35,307 nucleotides of DNA, taken from positions 1-35,307 of the forward strand of contig RFPP01000019.1 in assembly GCA_009926065.1 (NCBI GenBank), given 5' to 3'. Positions 8,612 through 15,734 of the stretch are shown piece after piece; position 1 is the first letter of the stretch, and each line of letters begins with the position of its first letter. Source of the stretch: Flavobacteriaceae bacterium. Lineage in GTDB: Bacteria; Bacteroidota; Bacteroidia; Flavobacteriales; Flavobacteriaceae. The translations under genes and the position numbers were made by a program. The notes beneath the pieces were generated by a model. It had not been told where the DNA came from, did no database searches, and saw nothing but the letters and a program-made list of their open reading frames with translations.

Positions 8612-8742
8612 CCAGCAGTCCATTACAACTCCTCATTCAAAAAATCTTTATTTCTATTTTGCTTTTAAGAGCTTCTTTTCGTCGCTTTAAAAACAAAAGA
8701 AAAAATAACTTTTTGAATTCCGGGGTTTTCATTTCCTTCTGG
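8612..8742. other. Long imperfect hairpin element in the apaG-pruA gap; possible intergenic repeat or structured RNA
   Basis: The gap 8603-8866 contains no gene but a 131-base stretch with nested self-complementarity. The main arms are 8636-8654 and 8699-8717, pairing at 15 of 19 positions, including 8 consecutive pairs (8636-8643 with 8710-8717). Inside this, 8657-8661 pairs with 8694-8698 and 8663-8666 with 8690-8693. Outside it, 8627-8632 pairs with 8722-8727 (one G-T) and 8612-8615 with 8739-8742. The terminal loop lies around 8670-8684. The bottom strand begins with TAGCCC and a GGAA, which reminds me of a recurring flavobacterial intergenic element; that is memory, not a search. Function unknown. 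Confidence 0.5.
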
Positions 8743-8774
8743 GCTAGATATCCGACTTAATTTCTAAATCTAAA

Positions 8775-8807
8775 TTGTCATTTATCAATTTTACATTTGT
8801 ACTTTTG
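8775..8807 (+). promoter_or_regulatory. Putative pruA promoter (-33 TTG and -7 TACTTTTG)
   Basis: A TTG at 8775-8777 and TACTTTTG at 8800-8807 are separated by 22 bases, within the flavobacterial TTG-N17-23-TAnnTTTG pattern. The leader to the pruA ATG would be about 50 bases, longer than at the other promoters here. Confidence 0.55.
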
Positions 8808-8866
8808 TAAAAATATCATCACCCAAATTAAGCCATTAAATTGGGTATCATTAAATAAAAACTATC

Positions 8867-10495
8867 ATGTTAAAAGGATTCTTTAATGTACCAAAAGCGG
8901 TAAACGAACCCGTAAAGTCGTATGCCCCAAATTCTCCAGAAAAAACAGCTGTTCTCGCGGCCTATAAAGAAATGTGGAACACCAAAATTGACGTTCCATT
9001 ATACATAGGAAATGAAGAAATTAGAACTGGAAACACCAGGTCAATGTCGGCTCCACATGATCATAAGCACATCGTGGGAACCTATCATTTAGCTGAAAAG
9101 CATCATATTGAAAAAGCAATCGCCAACGCATTAGAATCAAAAAAAGCATGGGCAAATATGGCCTGGGAACAACGTGCAGCAATATTTTTAAAAGCTGCCG
9201 AATTAATCGCAGGACCCTACCGAGCAAAAATTAATGCTGCAACAATGATTGCACAATCTAAAAATATTTTCCAAGCAGAAATAGACGCTTCATGTGAATT
9301 AATTGATTTTCTTAGATATAATGTTGAGTTTATGTCTCAAATTTATAAGGACCAACCTAATTCCGATTCTTCCGTTTGGAACAGAGTAGAATACCGTCCA
9401 TTAGAAGGGTTTGTTTACGCAATTACACCTTTTAATTTCACTGCAATTGCGGCAAATTTACCTGCAAGCGCAGCCATGATGGGTAATGTTGTAATTTGGA
9501 AACCAAGTGATAGCCAAGTATTCTCAGCAAAAATTATCATCGACGTTTTCAAAGAAGCAGGTATTCCTGATGGCGTTATCAACGTTGTTTTCGGTGACGC
9601 TGAAATGATTACCAATACTGTTTTGTCAAGTCGTGATTTTGCCGGAGTGCATTTCACAGGTTCAACTCATGTATTCAAAGACATTTGGGCAAAAATAGGA
9701 ACCAATATTCACCATTATAAAACCTATCCAAGAATTGTAGGAGAAACAGGTGGAAAAGATTTTATTGTAGCGCATCCAAGTGCCAATGTTAAACAAGTGG
9801 CAACGGGAATTGCACGTGGTGCATTTGAATTTCAAGGACAAAAATGTTCAGCAGCTTCAAGAGTCTATATTCCTAAAAGTTTGTGGCCCGCAGTAAAACA
9901 ACAATTAATTACCGACGTAAAATCCATGAAAATGGGTTCTCCAGAAGATTTTGGAAATTTCATTACAGCAGTTATTCACGAAGGTTCATTTAACAAATTA
10001 GTTAGTTACATCGAACAAGCAAAAAAAGATTCGGATGCTGAAATAATCGTTGGAGGAAATTATGATAAGTCAGTTGGATACTTTATCGAACCAACAGTTA
10101 TTGTTACTACCAACCCAAAATATACTACAATGGAAACTGAATTGTTCGGACCAATAGTAACTATATATGTTTATGAAGATGCTAATTGGGAAACTACTTT
10201 AGAGTTAATAGACCAAACTTCAGAATACGCATTAACAGGGGCTATTTTCAGTAAAGATCGTTATGCCATTGAACAAGCAACTATCGCTTTGCAAAATGCT
10301 GCTGGAAATTTTTATGTAAATGATAAACCAACTGGAGCAGTAGTAGGAATGCAACCTTTTGGTGGTGCTAGAGCCTCGGGAACAAACGACAAAGCGGGTT
10401 CAGCATTGAACCTATTGCGTTGGGCTTCACCAAGGACTATCAAAGAAACTTTTATTACTCCTGAAGATTACAGATATCCGTTTTTAGGAGAATAA
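8867..10495 (+). CDS. pruA: L-glutamate gamma-semialdehyde (1-pyrroline-5-carboxylate) dehydrogenase
   Basis: A 542-residue NAD-dependent aldehyde dehydrogenase catalysing the last step of proline breakdown, glutamate-semialdehyde to glutamate. The catalytic cysteine is Cys327 in 'FQGQKCSAASRV', the general base is Glu293 in 'GETGGKD', and the cofactor-side motif 'AITPFNFTAIAANLPA' (185-200) is present. Length and 'QPFGGARASGTNDKAG' near the C-terminus match the P5C dehydrogenase branch (stand-alone, as in RocA/PruA type 1, not fused to proline dehydrogenase). It stands alone with its own promoter and ends at a strong hairpin terminator shared with rsmG. No proline dehydrogenase gene is in the window. 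Confidence 0.95.
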   Translation: MLKGFFNVPKAVNEPVKSYAPNSPEKTAVLAAYKEMWNTKIDVPLYIGNEEIRTGNTRSMSAPHDHKHIVGTYHLAEKHHIEKAIANALESKKAWANMAWEQRAAIFLKAAELIAGPYRAKINAATMIAQSKNIFQAEIDASCELIDFLRYNVEFMSQIYKDQPNSDSSVWNRVEYRPLEGFVYAITPFNFTAIAANLPASAAMMGNVVIWKPSDSQVFSAKIIIDVFKEAGIPDGVINVVFGDAEMITNTVLSSRDFAGVHFTGSTHVFKDIWAKIGTNIHHYKTYPRIVGETGGKDFIVAHPSANVKQVATGIARGAFEFQGQKCSAASRVYIPKSLWPAVKQQLITDVKSMKMGSPEDFGNFITAVIHEGSFNKLVSYIEQAKKDSDAEIIVGGNYDKSVGYFIEPTVIVTTNPKYTTMETELFGPIVTIYVYEDANWETTLELIDQTSEYALTGAIFSKDRYAIEQATIALQNAAGNFYVNDKPTGAVVGMQPFGGARASGTNDKAGSALNLLRWASPRTIKETFITPEDYRYPFLGE

Positions 10496-10531
10496 ATTGA
10501 ATTTAAAATTTCAGAAATTAGATTTTTGAAT

Positions 10532-10560
10532 AAAAAACCCACAATATTTGTGGGTTTTTT
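10532..10560. terminator. Bidirectional intrinsic terminator between pruA and rsmG
   Basis: A perfect 13-base-pair stem (10532-10544 with 10548-10560) encloses a three-base loop. The outer six pairs are A-T, so each strand ends the hairpin in a T run. Its right arm overlaps the last two bases of the rsmG stop codon. It serves both convergent genes. Confidence 0.9.
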
Positions 10561-11188
10561 ATGATTTATATTTCAAAGGTACGTGAACTACTTTTTTGGT
10601 TTCAAAAAATTCCCCTTCAAAAAAGTCGGCAATATTGTATTCTGTTGCATTGGAAAAAGTAGCCAATTCTTCAGTTAAATCGCCTCCCTTGAGATATAAA
10701 ATACCATTTTTGAGTTTGTGTTTTTGTTGTTTTTTAATTTTGTCTTTTATCCAAGAAACAAAATCGGGCATGTTGGTTACTGCACGACTTACAATGAAAT
10801 CAAAATCGCCTTTTACATTTTCAGCACGAATTTGTTCCGCCTTTACATTTTGTAATTCCAACGATTCAGCAACTGCTTTTACCACATTTATCTTTTTGAG
10901 AATTAAATCAATCAGGTAAAAACGTGTTTCAGGAAATAGTATAGCTAATGGAATTCCTGGAAAACCTCCGCCAGTTCCAACATCTAAAACATAAGTTCCT
11001 GGTTCAAATTTTTGAATTTTGGCAATAGCCAAAGAGTGTAAAACATGTTTTAAATACAATTGGTCGATGTCTTTTCTGGAAATAACATTAATTTTTGAAT
11101 TCCAATCGTAGTATAACGCCTCCAACTTTTGGAATTGACTTATCTGAACCTCAGTTAATTCAGGAAAGTGCTTAAGAATAAATTCCAT
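10559..11188 (-). CDS. rsmG: 16S rRNA (guanine527-N7)-methyltransferase
   Basis: A 209-residue RsmG (GidB), which methylates G527 in the 530 loop of 16S rRNA. The SAM-binding motif 'VLDVGTGGGFPGIPLAILFP' spans residues 67-86. The typical 'YYDWNSKINVISRKD' segment precedes it (26-40), and 'FDFIVSRAV' follows with the family's conserved Ser-Arg. The length is normal for the family. The gene is transcribed alone, divergent from the desaturase gene; a TACTTTTG box lies 14 bases upstream of its ATG. It converges on pruA at a shared terminator. Confidence 0.96.
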   Translation of the reverse strand: MEFILKHFPELTEVQISQFQKLEALYYDWNSKINVISRKDIDQLYLKHVLHSLAIAKIQKFEPGTYVLDVGTGGGFPGIPLAILFPETRFYLIDLILKKINVVKAVAESLELQNVKAEQIRAENVKGDFDFIVSRAVTNMPDFVSWIKDKIKKQQKHKLKNGILYLKGGDLTEELATFSNATEYNIADFFEGEFFETKKVVHVPLKYKS

Positions 11189-11201
11189 TTATTTTTTTTA
11201 A

Positions 11202-11209
11202 CAAAAGTA
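11202..11209 (-). promoter_or_regulatory. Putative -7 promoter box for rsmG
   Basis: Read on the minus strand this is TACTTTTG, a match to TAnnTTTG, ending 13 bases before the rsmG start codon. The leader would be very short (under 10 bases). No clear TTG -33 element is present. Confidence 0.45.
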
Positions 11210-11238
11210 CTACTTAAAGTTAAAATATTAACTTGAAA

Positions 11239-11272
11239 TTGGTGGAATAAATTTATATAATAATTATCTTTG
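11239..11272 (+). promoter_or_regulatory. Putative desaturase promoter (TTG and TATCTTTG)
   Basis: A TTG at 11239-11241 and TATCTTTG at 11265-11272 are 23 bases apart, the long end of the flavobacterial spacing range. The box ends 18 bases before the ATG at 11291, as at tetR and map. Confidence 0.5.
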
Positions 11273-11290
11273 TTGAATATCGAATATATT

Positions 11291-12391
11291 ATGAATAATA
11301 CTGTCCCTACATTTGCAAAACAAGATGGAATGAAGTTTTTTAGATCATTAAATTCTAAAGTAAACAATTATTTCAAAGAAAATAATATTGAAAAAACTGG
11401 AAACTGGAAATTGTACCTTAAAACAATTATACTTTTCTCAATATTTATTACACCCTATATTTTAATTATTACATTAACAAATATGCCTTTATGGATGTTT
11501 ACGCTACTATCAGTTGTTATTGGTATTGGAATGGCTGGAATAGGAATGAATGTAATGCACGATGGTAATCATGGGTCTTATTCTAATAAAGGCTGGGTAA
11601 ATAAATTTATGGGAGGAACCATATACATTTTGGCAGGAAATGTTTACAATTGGCAAGTTCAACATAATGTTTTGCATCACACCTATACCAATATTCCAGG
11701 ACATGATGAAGATTTAGATGCAGGTAGAATTATACGATTCACCAAAGAAGCAAAATGGTCCTACTTTCATAAATTTCAACATTATTATTCAGTTTTTTTA
11801 TATGGATTATTGACTTTCAACTGGGCTTTAACTACTGATTTCAAACAAATGAGTCAGTATTTAAAAAGAAAATTGTCTTACGGAGAACCTAAAAGTCCAA
11901 AAATTTTATGGACTACATTGGTAATTACAAAAACAATCTACTTTTCTATTTGGATAGTAATTCCTATGATTATTGGAGTTTCTTGGTGGAAAGTACTTTT
12001 AGGATTTTTTGTCATGCATTACACTGCAGGATTAATTTTAAGTATTGTATTCCAATTGGCACACGTAATTGAAGAAACTGCAAATCCATTACCAAATGAA
12101 GTTGGAGAAATGGAGAACACATGGGCAATTCACCAACTATTTACTACGGCAAATTTTGCTCCTAAAAATTTTATCGTAAACTGGTACACTGGAGGTTTAA
12201 ATCATCAAATTGAACACCACTTATTCCCAAATATATGTCACGTTCATTACAATAAGATTTCAGAATTTGTAAAAGAAGCGGCAAAAGAAGCAAATCTTCC
12301 TTACTATGAATACAAATCAATGAGATCAGCCGTAATTGCCCATTTCAAACATTTGAAAGACTTAGGGATGAAACCAGAATTATCAGTATAA
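11291..12391 (+). CDS. Fatty acid (acyl-CoA or acyl-lipid) desaturase
   Basis: A 366-residue integral membrane di-iron desaturase. The three histidine boxes are intact: His90 and His94 (HDGNH), His125/129/130 (HNVLHH), and Gln306 with His309/310 (QIEHH). A glutamine opening the third box, and strong similarity to the linoleoyl-CoA/delta-6-like branch, are visible, but no cytochrome b5 domain is fused. Hydrophobic pairs at about 44-62 and 67-88, and at 205-260, anchor it in the inner membrane. It likely adjusts membrane fluidity, possibly in response to cold; that is inference. The frame is open from a TTG at 11270, but that codon lies within the -7 box, so ATG 11291 is used. Confidence 0.88.
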   Translation: MNNTVPTFAKQDGMKFFRSLNSKVNNYFKENNIEKTGNWKLYLKTIILFSIFITPYILIITLTNMPLWMFTLLSVVIGIGMAGIGMNVMHDGNHGSYSNKGWVNKFMGGTIYILAGNVYNWQVQHNVLHHTYTNIPGHDEDLDAGRIIRFTKEAKWSYFHKFQHYYSVFLYGLLTFNWALTTDFKQMSQYLKRKLSYGEPKSPKILWTTLVITKTIYFSIWIVIPMIIGVSWWKVLLGFFVMHYTAGLILSIVFQLAHVIEETANPLPNEVGEMENTWAIHQLFTTANFAPKNFIVNWYTGGLNHQIEHHLFPNICHVHYNKISEFVKEAAKEANLPYYEYKSMRSAVIAHFKHLKDLGMKPELSV

Positions 12392-12432
12392 AAATTAAAC
12401 CCAACAATAAATAACTACAACACACAACAAGA

Positions 12433-13617
12433 ATGAATGCACTTTCGGATAGGATAAATAATTTATCGACTTCACAAACTTTGGCAATGGCCGCTTTAGC
12501 AAGAGAATTAAAAGCACAAGGGAAAGATATTATTAGTTTAAGTTTAGGTGAACCCGATTTCAACACTCCCGATTTTATTAAGGAGGCCGCAAAAAAAGCA
12601 ATAGACGAAAATTATAGCACTTATTCCCCTGTAGAAGGTTACCTAGAATTAAAAGAGGCGATTTGTAGAAAATTCAAAAGAGATAATAATTTAGATTACA
12701 AACCATCGCAAATTGTAGTTTCTACTGGTGCAAAACAATCTTTATACAATATAGCGCAAGTAATGTTAAACGATGGAGACGAGGTTATTTTACCTGCTCC
12801 ATATTGGGTGAGTTATTTTGAAATAATAAAATTATCAGGTGGTGTCCCTGTTGAAGTTCCTACAACTATAGAAAGCGATTTCAAAATTACACCTTCACAA
12901 TTAGAAGCCGCAATAACTCCAAAAACTAAAATGATCTGGTTCAGTTCGCCCTGTAACCCTAGTGGATCTGTTTACAATAAGGAAGAACTAACCTCATTGG
13001 CAAAAGTTTTAGAAAAATACCCAAACATCTATGTAGTAGCTGATGAAATTTATGAGCACATAAATTTCTCAGGTACTTTCTGTAGTATTGGTTCTATTCC
13101 AGGAATGCTTGATAAAACAGTAACTGTAAATGGTGTTGCAAAAGCATTTGCAATGACAGGATGGAGAATAGGATATATTGGAGCACCTGAATTTATTGCA
13201 AAAGCATGTACAAAAATTCAAGGGCAAGTAACTAGCGGAGCAAATAGTATAGCACAACGAGCAACAATTACGGCCGTTGATGCTGACCCATCTGTTTTAA
13301 AACATATGGTTGATGCTTTCCACAGAAGAAGAGATTTAGTAGTGGGACTTTTAAGAGATATTCCTGGAATAAAAATCAATGTTCCAGAAGGGGCATTTTA
13401 TGTATTCCCAGATGTTTCCCACTTTTTTGGAAAAACTTTAAACGGTACGTTTATTAAAGATGCAAATGATTTTTCAATGTATCTTTTATCAGAGGCAAAT
13501 GTAGCTACCGTAACTGGTGATGCTTTTGGAAATCCGAATTGTATTCGTTTTTCTTATGCTACAAGCGAAGATTTATTGATTGAAGCGCTAAAGAGAATCA
13601 AACAAGCATTGTCATAA
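12433..13617 (+). CDS. PLP-dependent aminotransferase, aspartate aminotransferase type
   Basis: A 394-residue class I/II fold-type I aminotransferase. The PLP-binding lysine is Lys237 in 'VNGVAKAFAMTGWRIGY', with Arg245 as the phosphate ligand. Asp204 (in VADEIYE) pairs with the pyridine nitrogen and Asn175 (in PCNPSGS) with the ring oxygen. The N-terminal 'SLGEPDFNTPDF' is typical of the aspartate aminotransferase Ib group (Thermus-like). It probably interconverts aspartate and oxaloacetate with 2-oxoglutarate as partner, though aromatic or other substrates cannot be excluded. It lies 41 bases after the desaturase and 24 bases before purT on the same strand. Confidence 0.9.
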   Translation: MNALSDRINNLSTSQTLAMAALARELKAQGKDIISLSLGEPDFNTPDFIKEAAKKAIDENYSTYSPVEGYLELKEAICRKFKRDNNLDYKPSQIVVSTGAKQSLYNIAQVMLNDGDEVILPAPYWVSYFEIIKLSGGVPVEVPTTIESDFKITPSQLEAAITPKTKMIWFSSPCNPSGSVYNKEELTSLAKVLEKYPNIYVVADEIYEHINFSGTFCSIGSIPGMLDKTVTVNGVAKAFAMTGWRIGYIGAPEFIAKACTKIQGQVTSGANSIAQRATITAVDADPSVLKHMVDAFHRRRDLVVGLLRDIPGIKINVPEGAFYVFPDVSHFFGKTLNGTFIKDANDFSMYLLSEANVATVTGDAFGNPNCIRFSYATSEDLLIEALKRIKQALS

Positions 13618-13641
13618 TTAAGCAATTTAAATTTGTTATTT

Positions 13642-14802
13642 ATGAAAATACTTCTTCTGGGTTCTGGTGAATTAGGCAAAGAATTTACAATAGCAGCTCA
13701 AAGAATTGGGCAAATTGTAATAGCTGTTGATAATTATGAAAATGCTCCCGCGATGCAAGTTGCCCATGCATTTGAAGTAATTAATATGCTTGACGGATCA
13801 GAATTAGATAGAATTGTTTATAAACACCAACCCGATTTCATAGTTCCAGAAATTGAAGCAATTAGAACTGAGCGCTTTTATGATTATGAAAAGCAAGGAA
13901 TAAAAGTAGTTCCCTCAGCAAAAGCGGCTAATTTCACCATGAATCGAAAAGCGATTCGTGATTTGGCTTCTAAAGATTTAGGTTTAAAAACTGCTAAATA
14001 TAGCTACGCAACCACTTCTGAAGAATTAAAAAAAGCCGTTTTGGAAGTCGGAATTCCTTGCGTTGTAAAACCTTTAATGTCTTCATCAGGAAAAGGGCAA
14101 TCTACAATAAAAACGGAATCGGATATTGAAAAAGCATGGAATTATGCCGTTGAAGGTTCTCGTGGAGATGTTATAGAAGTGATTGTAGAAGCCTTTGTAA
14201 AATTCAATTCAGAAATCACTTTATTGACAGTAGTTCAAAATAACAATCCAACCCTTTTTTGCGCTCCAATTGGACATCGTCAAGAACGTGGTGATTATCA
14301 AGAAAGTTGGCAGCCTGCTAAAATTTCAGAAAATGACTTAATTGAAGCACAAAATATGGCAAAAAAAGTCACAGAAGCTTTGGGCGGTGCAGGGCTTTTT
14401 GGAGTAGAATTTTTTCTTACAGATGAAGGGGTTTACTTTTCAGAATTATCTCCAAGACCTCACGATACCGGAATGGTAACCCTAGCAGGTACTCAAAATT
14501 TTAACGAATTTGAATTACATTTACGAGCAATATTAAGTTTACCAATATTCGAAATAAAATTGGAAAAAGCTGGCGCAAGTGCTGTTATTCTTGCTTCAGA
14601 AAATAGCTTAAATCCAACCTATGAAGGGATTGAGAAAATTGCATCCATGCCAAAAACCGACTTTAGAATATTTGGAAAACCTACTTCAAGACCTTTTCGT
14701 AGAATGGGAGTTTCTTTAGTTAGTGATGATTTGAAAACCCCAATTGTTGAAATTGTTGAGATGGCCAAAAAAGCTTCAAAATTGATAAAAGTGAAATCTT
14801 AA
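13642..14802 (+). CDS. purT: Formate-dependent phosphoribosylglycinamide formyltransferase
   Basis: A 386-residue ATP-grasp enzyme that makes formyl-GAR from GAR, formate and ATP in purine synthesis, a folate-independent alternative to PurN. Visible family features are the N-terminal '[11 protein letters not shown]' nucleotide-fold loop and '[12 protein letters not shown]'. The ATP-grasp stretches are '[15 protein letters not shown]' (around 135-149) and '[11 protein letters not shown]', and the late '[14 protein letters not shown]' follows. The frame also opens at a TTG three codons earlier (13633), but the ATG at 13642 gives the standard N-terminus. A TAAATTTG box at 13628-13635 is so close to this ATG that the transcript could be nearly leaderless. 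It is followed after 14 bases by fabD. Confidence 0.95.
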   Translation: MKILLLGSGELGKEFTIAAQRIGQIVIAVDNYENAPAMQVAHAFEVINMLDGSELDRIVYKHQPDFIVPEIEAIRTERFYDYEKQGIKVVPSAKAANFTMNRKAIRDLASKDLGLKTAKYSYATTSEELKKAVLEVGIPCVVKPLMSSSGKGQSTIKTESDIEKAWNYAVEGSRGDVIEVIVEAFVKFNSEITLLTVVQNNNPTLFCAPIGHRQERGDYQESWQPAKISENDLIEAQNMAKKVTEALGGAGLFGVEFFLTDEGVYFSELSPRPHDTGMVTLAGTQNFNEFELHLRAILSLPIFEIKLEKAGASAVILASENSLNPTYEGIEKIASMPKTDFRIFGKPTSRPFRRMGVSLVSDDLKTPIVEIVEMAKKASKLIKVKS

Positions 14803-14816
14803 ATTGATAAATAATT

Positions 14817-15689
14817 ATGAAAGCATTTATATTTCCGGGTCAGGGAGCCCAGTTTACAGGAATGGGAAAAGAGTTGTATGAAAATTCAGAGTTAGCTAAG
14901 GATCTATTTGAAAAGGCAAATGAAATTTTAGGTTTCCGAATTACAGATATTATGTTTGAAGGAACTGCAGAGGAATTAAAAGAAACCAAAGTTACCCAAC
15001 CGGCAGTATTTTTGCATTCGGTAGTTTTAGCAAAAACGCTTCCTGATTTCAAACCTGAAATGGTTGCTGGACATTCTTTAGGAGAATTTTCTGCTTTGGT
15101 TGCAAATGGTACTTTATCATTTGAAGATGGTTTAAAATTGGTTTCAAAAAGGGCTTTAGCAATGCAAAAAGCATGTGAAATAAAACCATCTACAATGGCT
15201 GCAGTTTTAGGATTAGAAGATTCTGTTGTTGAAGAAGTTTGTGCTTCAATTGACGGAATAGTTGTGGCGGCAAACTATAACTGCCCTGGTCAATTAGTTA
15301 TTTCAGGAGAATTTTCAGCAGTAGAAATGGCTTGTGAAGCAATGAAAGTTGCAGGTGCAAAAAGAGCATTATTATTACCTGTTGGTGGTGGTTTTCACTC
15401 TCCAATGATGGAACCAGCACGCGAAGAATTAGCTGCTGCAATTGAAGCGACTACTTTTTCAACCCCTATATGTCCAGTATATCAAAATGTAACTGCCAAT
15501 GCGGTTTCAGACCCATTTGAAATTAAGAAAAATCTAATTATTCAATTAACTGCTCCTGTAAAATGGACGCAATCTGTTCAACAAATGGTTAAAGATGGTG
15601 CCACTTTATTTACTGAAGTTGGTCCTGGAAAAGTTTTAGTTGGACTTGTAGGGAAAATTGATCGTGACGCGGTAACAGCAAACGCATAA
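14817..15689 (+). CDS. fabD: Malonyl-CoA:ACP transacylase
   Basis: A 290-residue FabD, which loads malonyl groups from CoA onto acyl carrier protein for type II fatty acid synthesis. The nucleophile is Ser87 in 'GHSLGE', with the catalytic His194 in 'GGGFHSPMM', Arg112 in the 'SKRALAMQ' segment that binds the malonyl carboxylate, and 'FPGQGAQ' (6-12) at the oxyanion-hole side. It is not beside other fab genes but is 14 bases downstream of purT, so co-transcription is likely. A very strong terminator follows 9 bases after the stop. Confidence 0.96.
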   Translation: MKAFIFPGQGAQFTGMGKELYENSELAKDLFEKANEILGFRITDIMFEGTAEELKETKVTQPAVFLHSVVLAKTLPDFKPEMVAGHSLGEFSALVANGTLSFEDGLKLVSKRALAMQKACEIKPSTMAAVLGLEDSVVEEVCASIDGIVVAANYNCPGQLVISGEFSAVEMACEAMKVAGAKRALLLPVGGGFHSPMMEPAREELAAAIEATTFSTPICPVYQNVTANAVSDPFEIKKNLIIQLTAPVKWTQSVQQMVKDGATLFTEVGPGKVLVGLVGKIDRDAVTANA

Positions 15690-15698
15690 ACTTCTTAC

Positions 15699-15734
15699 AA
15701 AAAAAAGTCCTGAGATTACTCAGGACTTTTTTTT
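15699..15734. terminator. Bidirectional intrinsic terminator between fabD and prc
   Basis: A perfect 16-base-pair stem (15699-15714 with 15719-15734) encloses the loop ATTA, with eight A-T pairs at the base so both directions end in a T tract. It overlaps the stop codon of the convergent protease gene by two bases. Confidence 0.93.

Noticed and set aside
11270..11290. TTG start extending the desaturase by 7 residues
   Set aside because: The codon lies inside the TATCTTTG box and would precede the likely transcription start.
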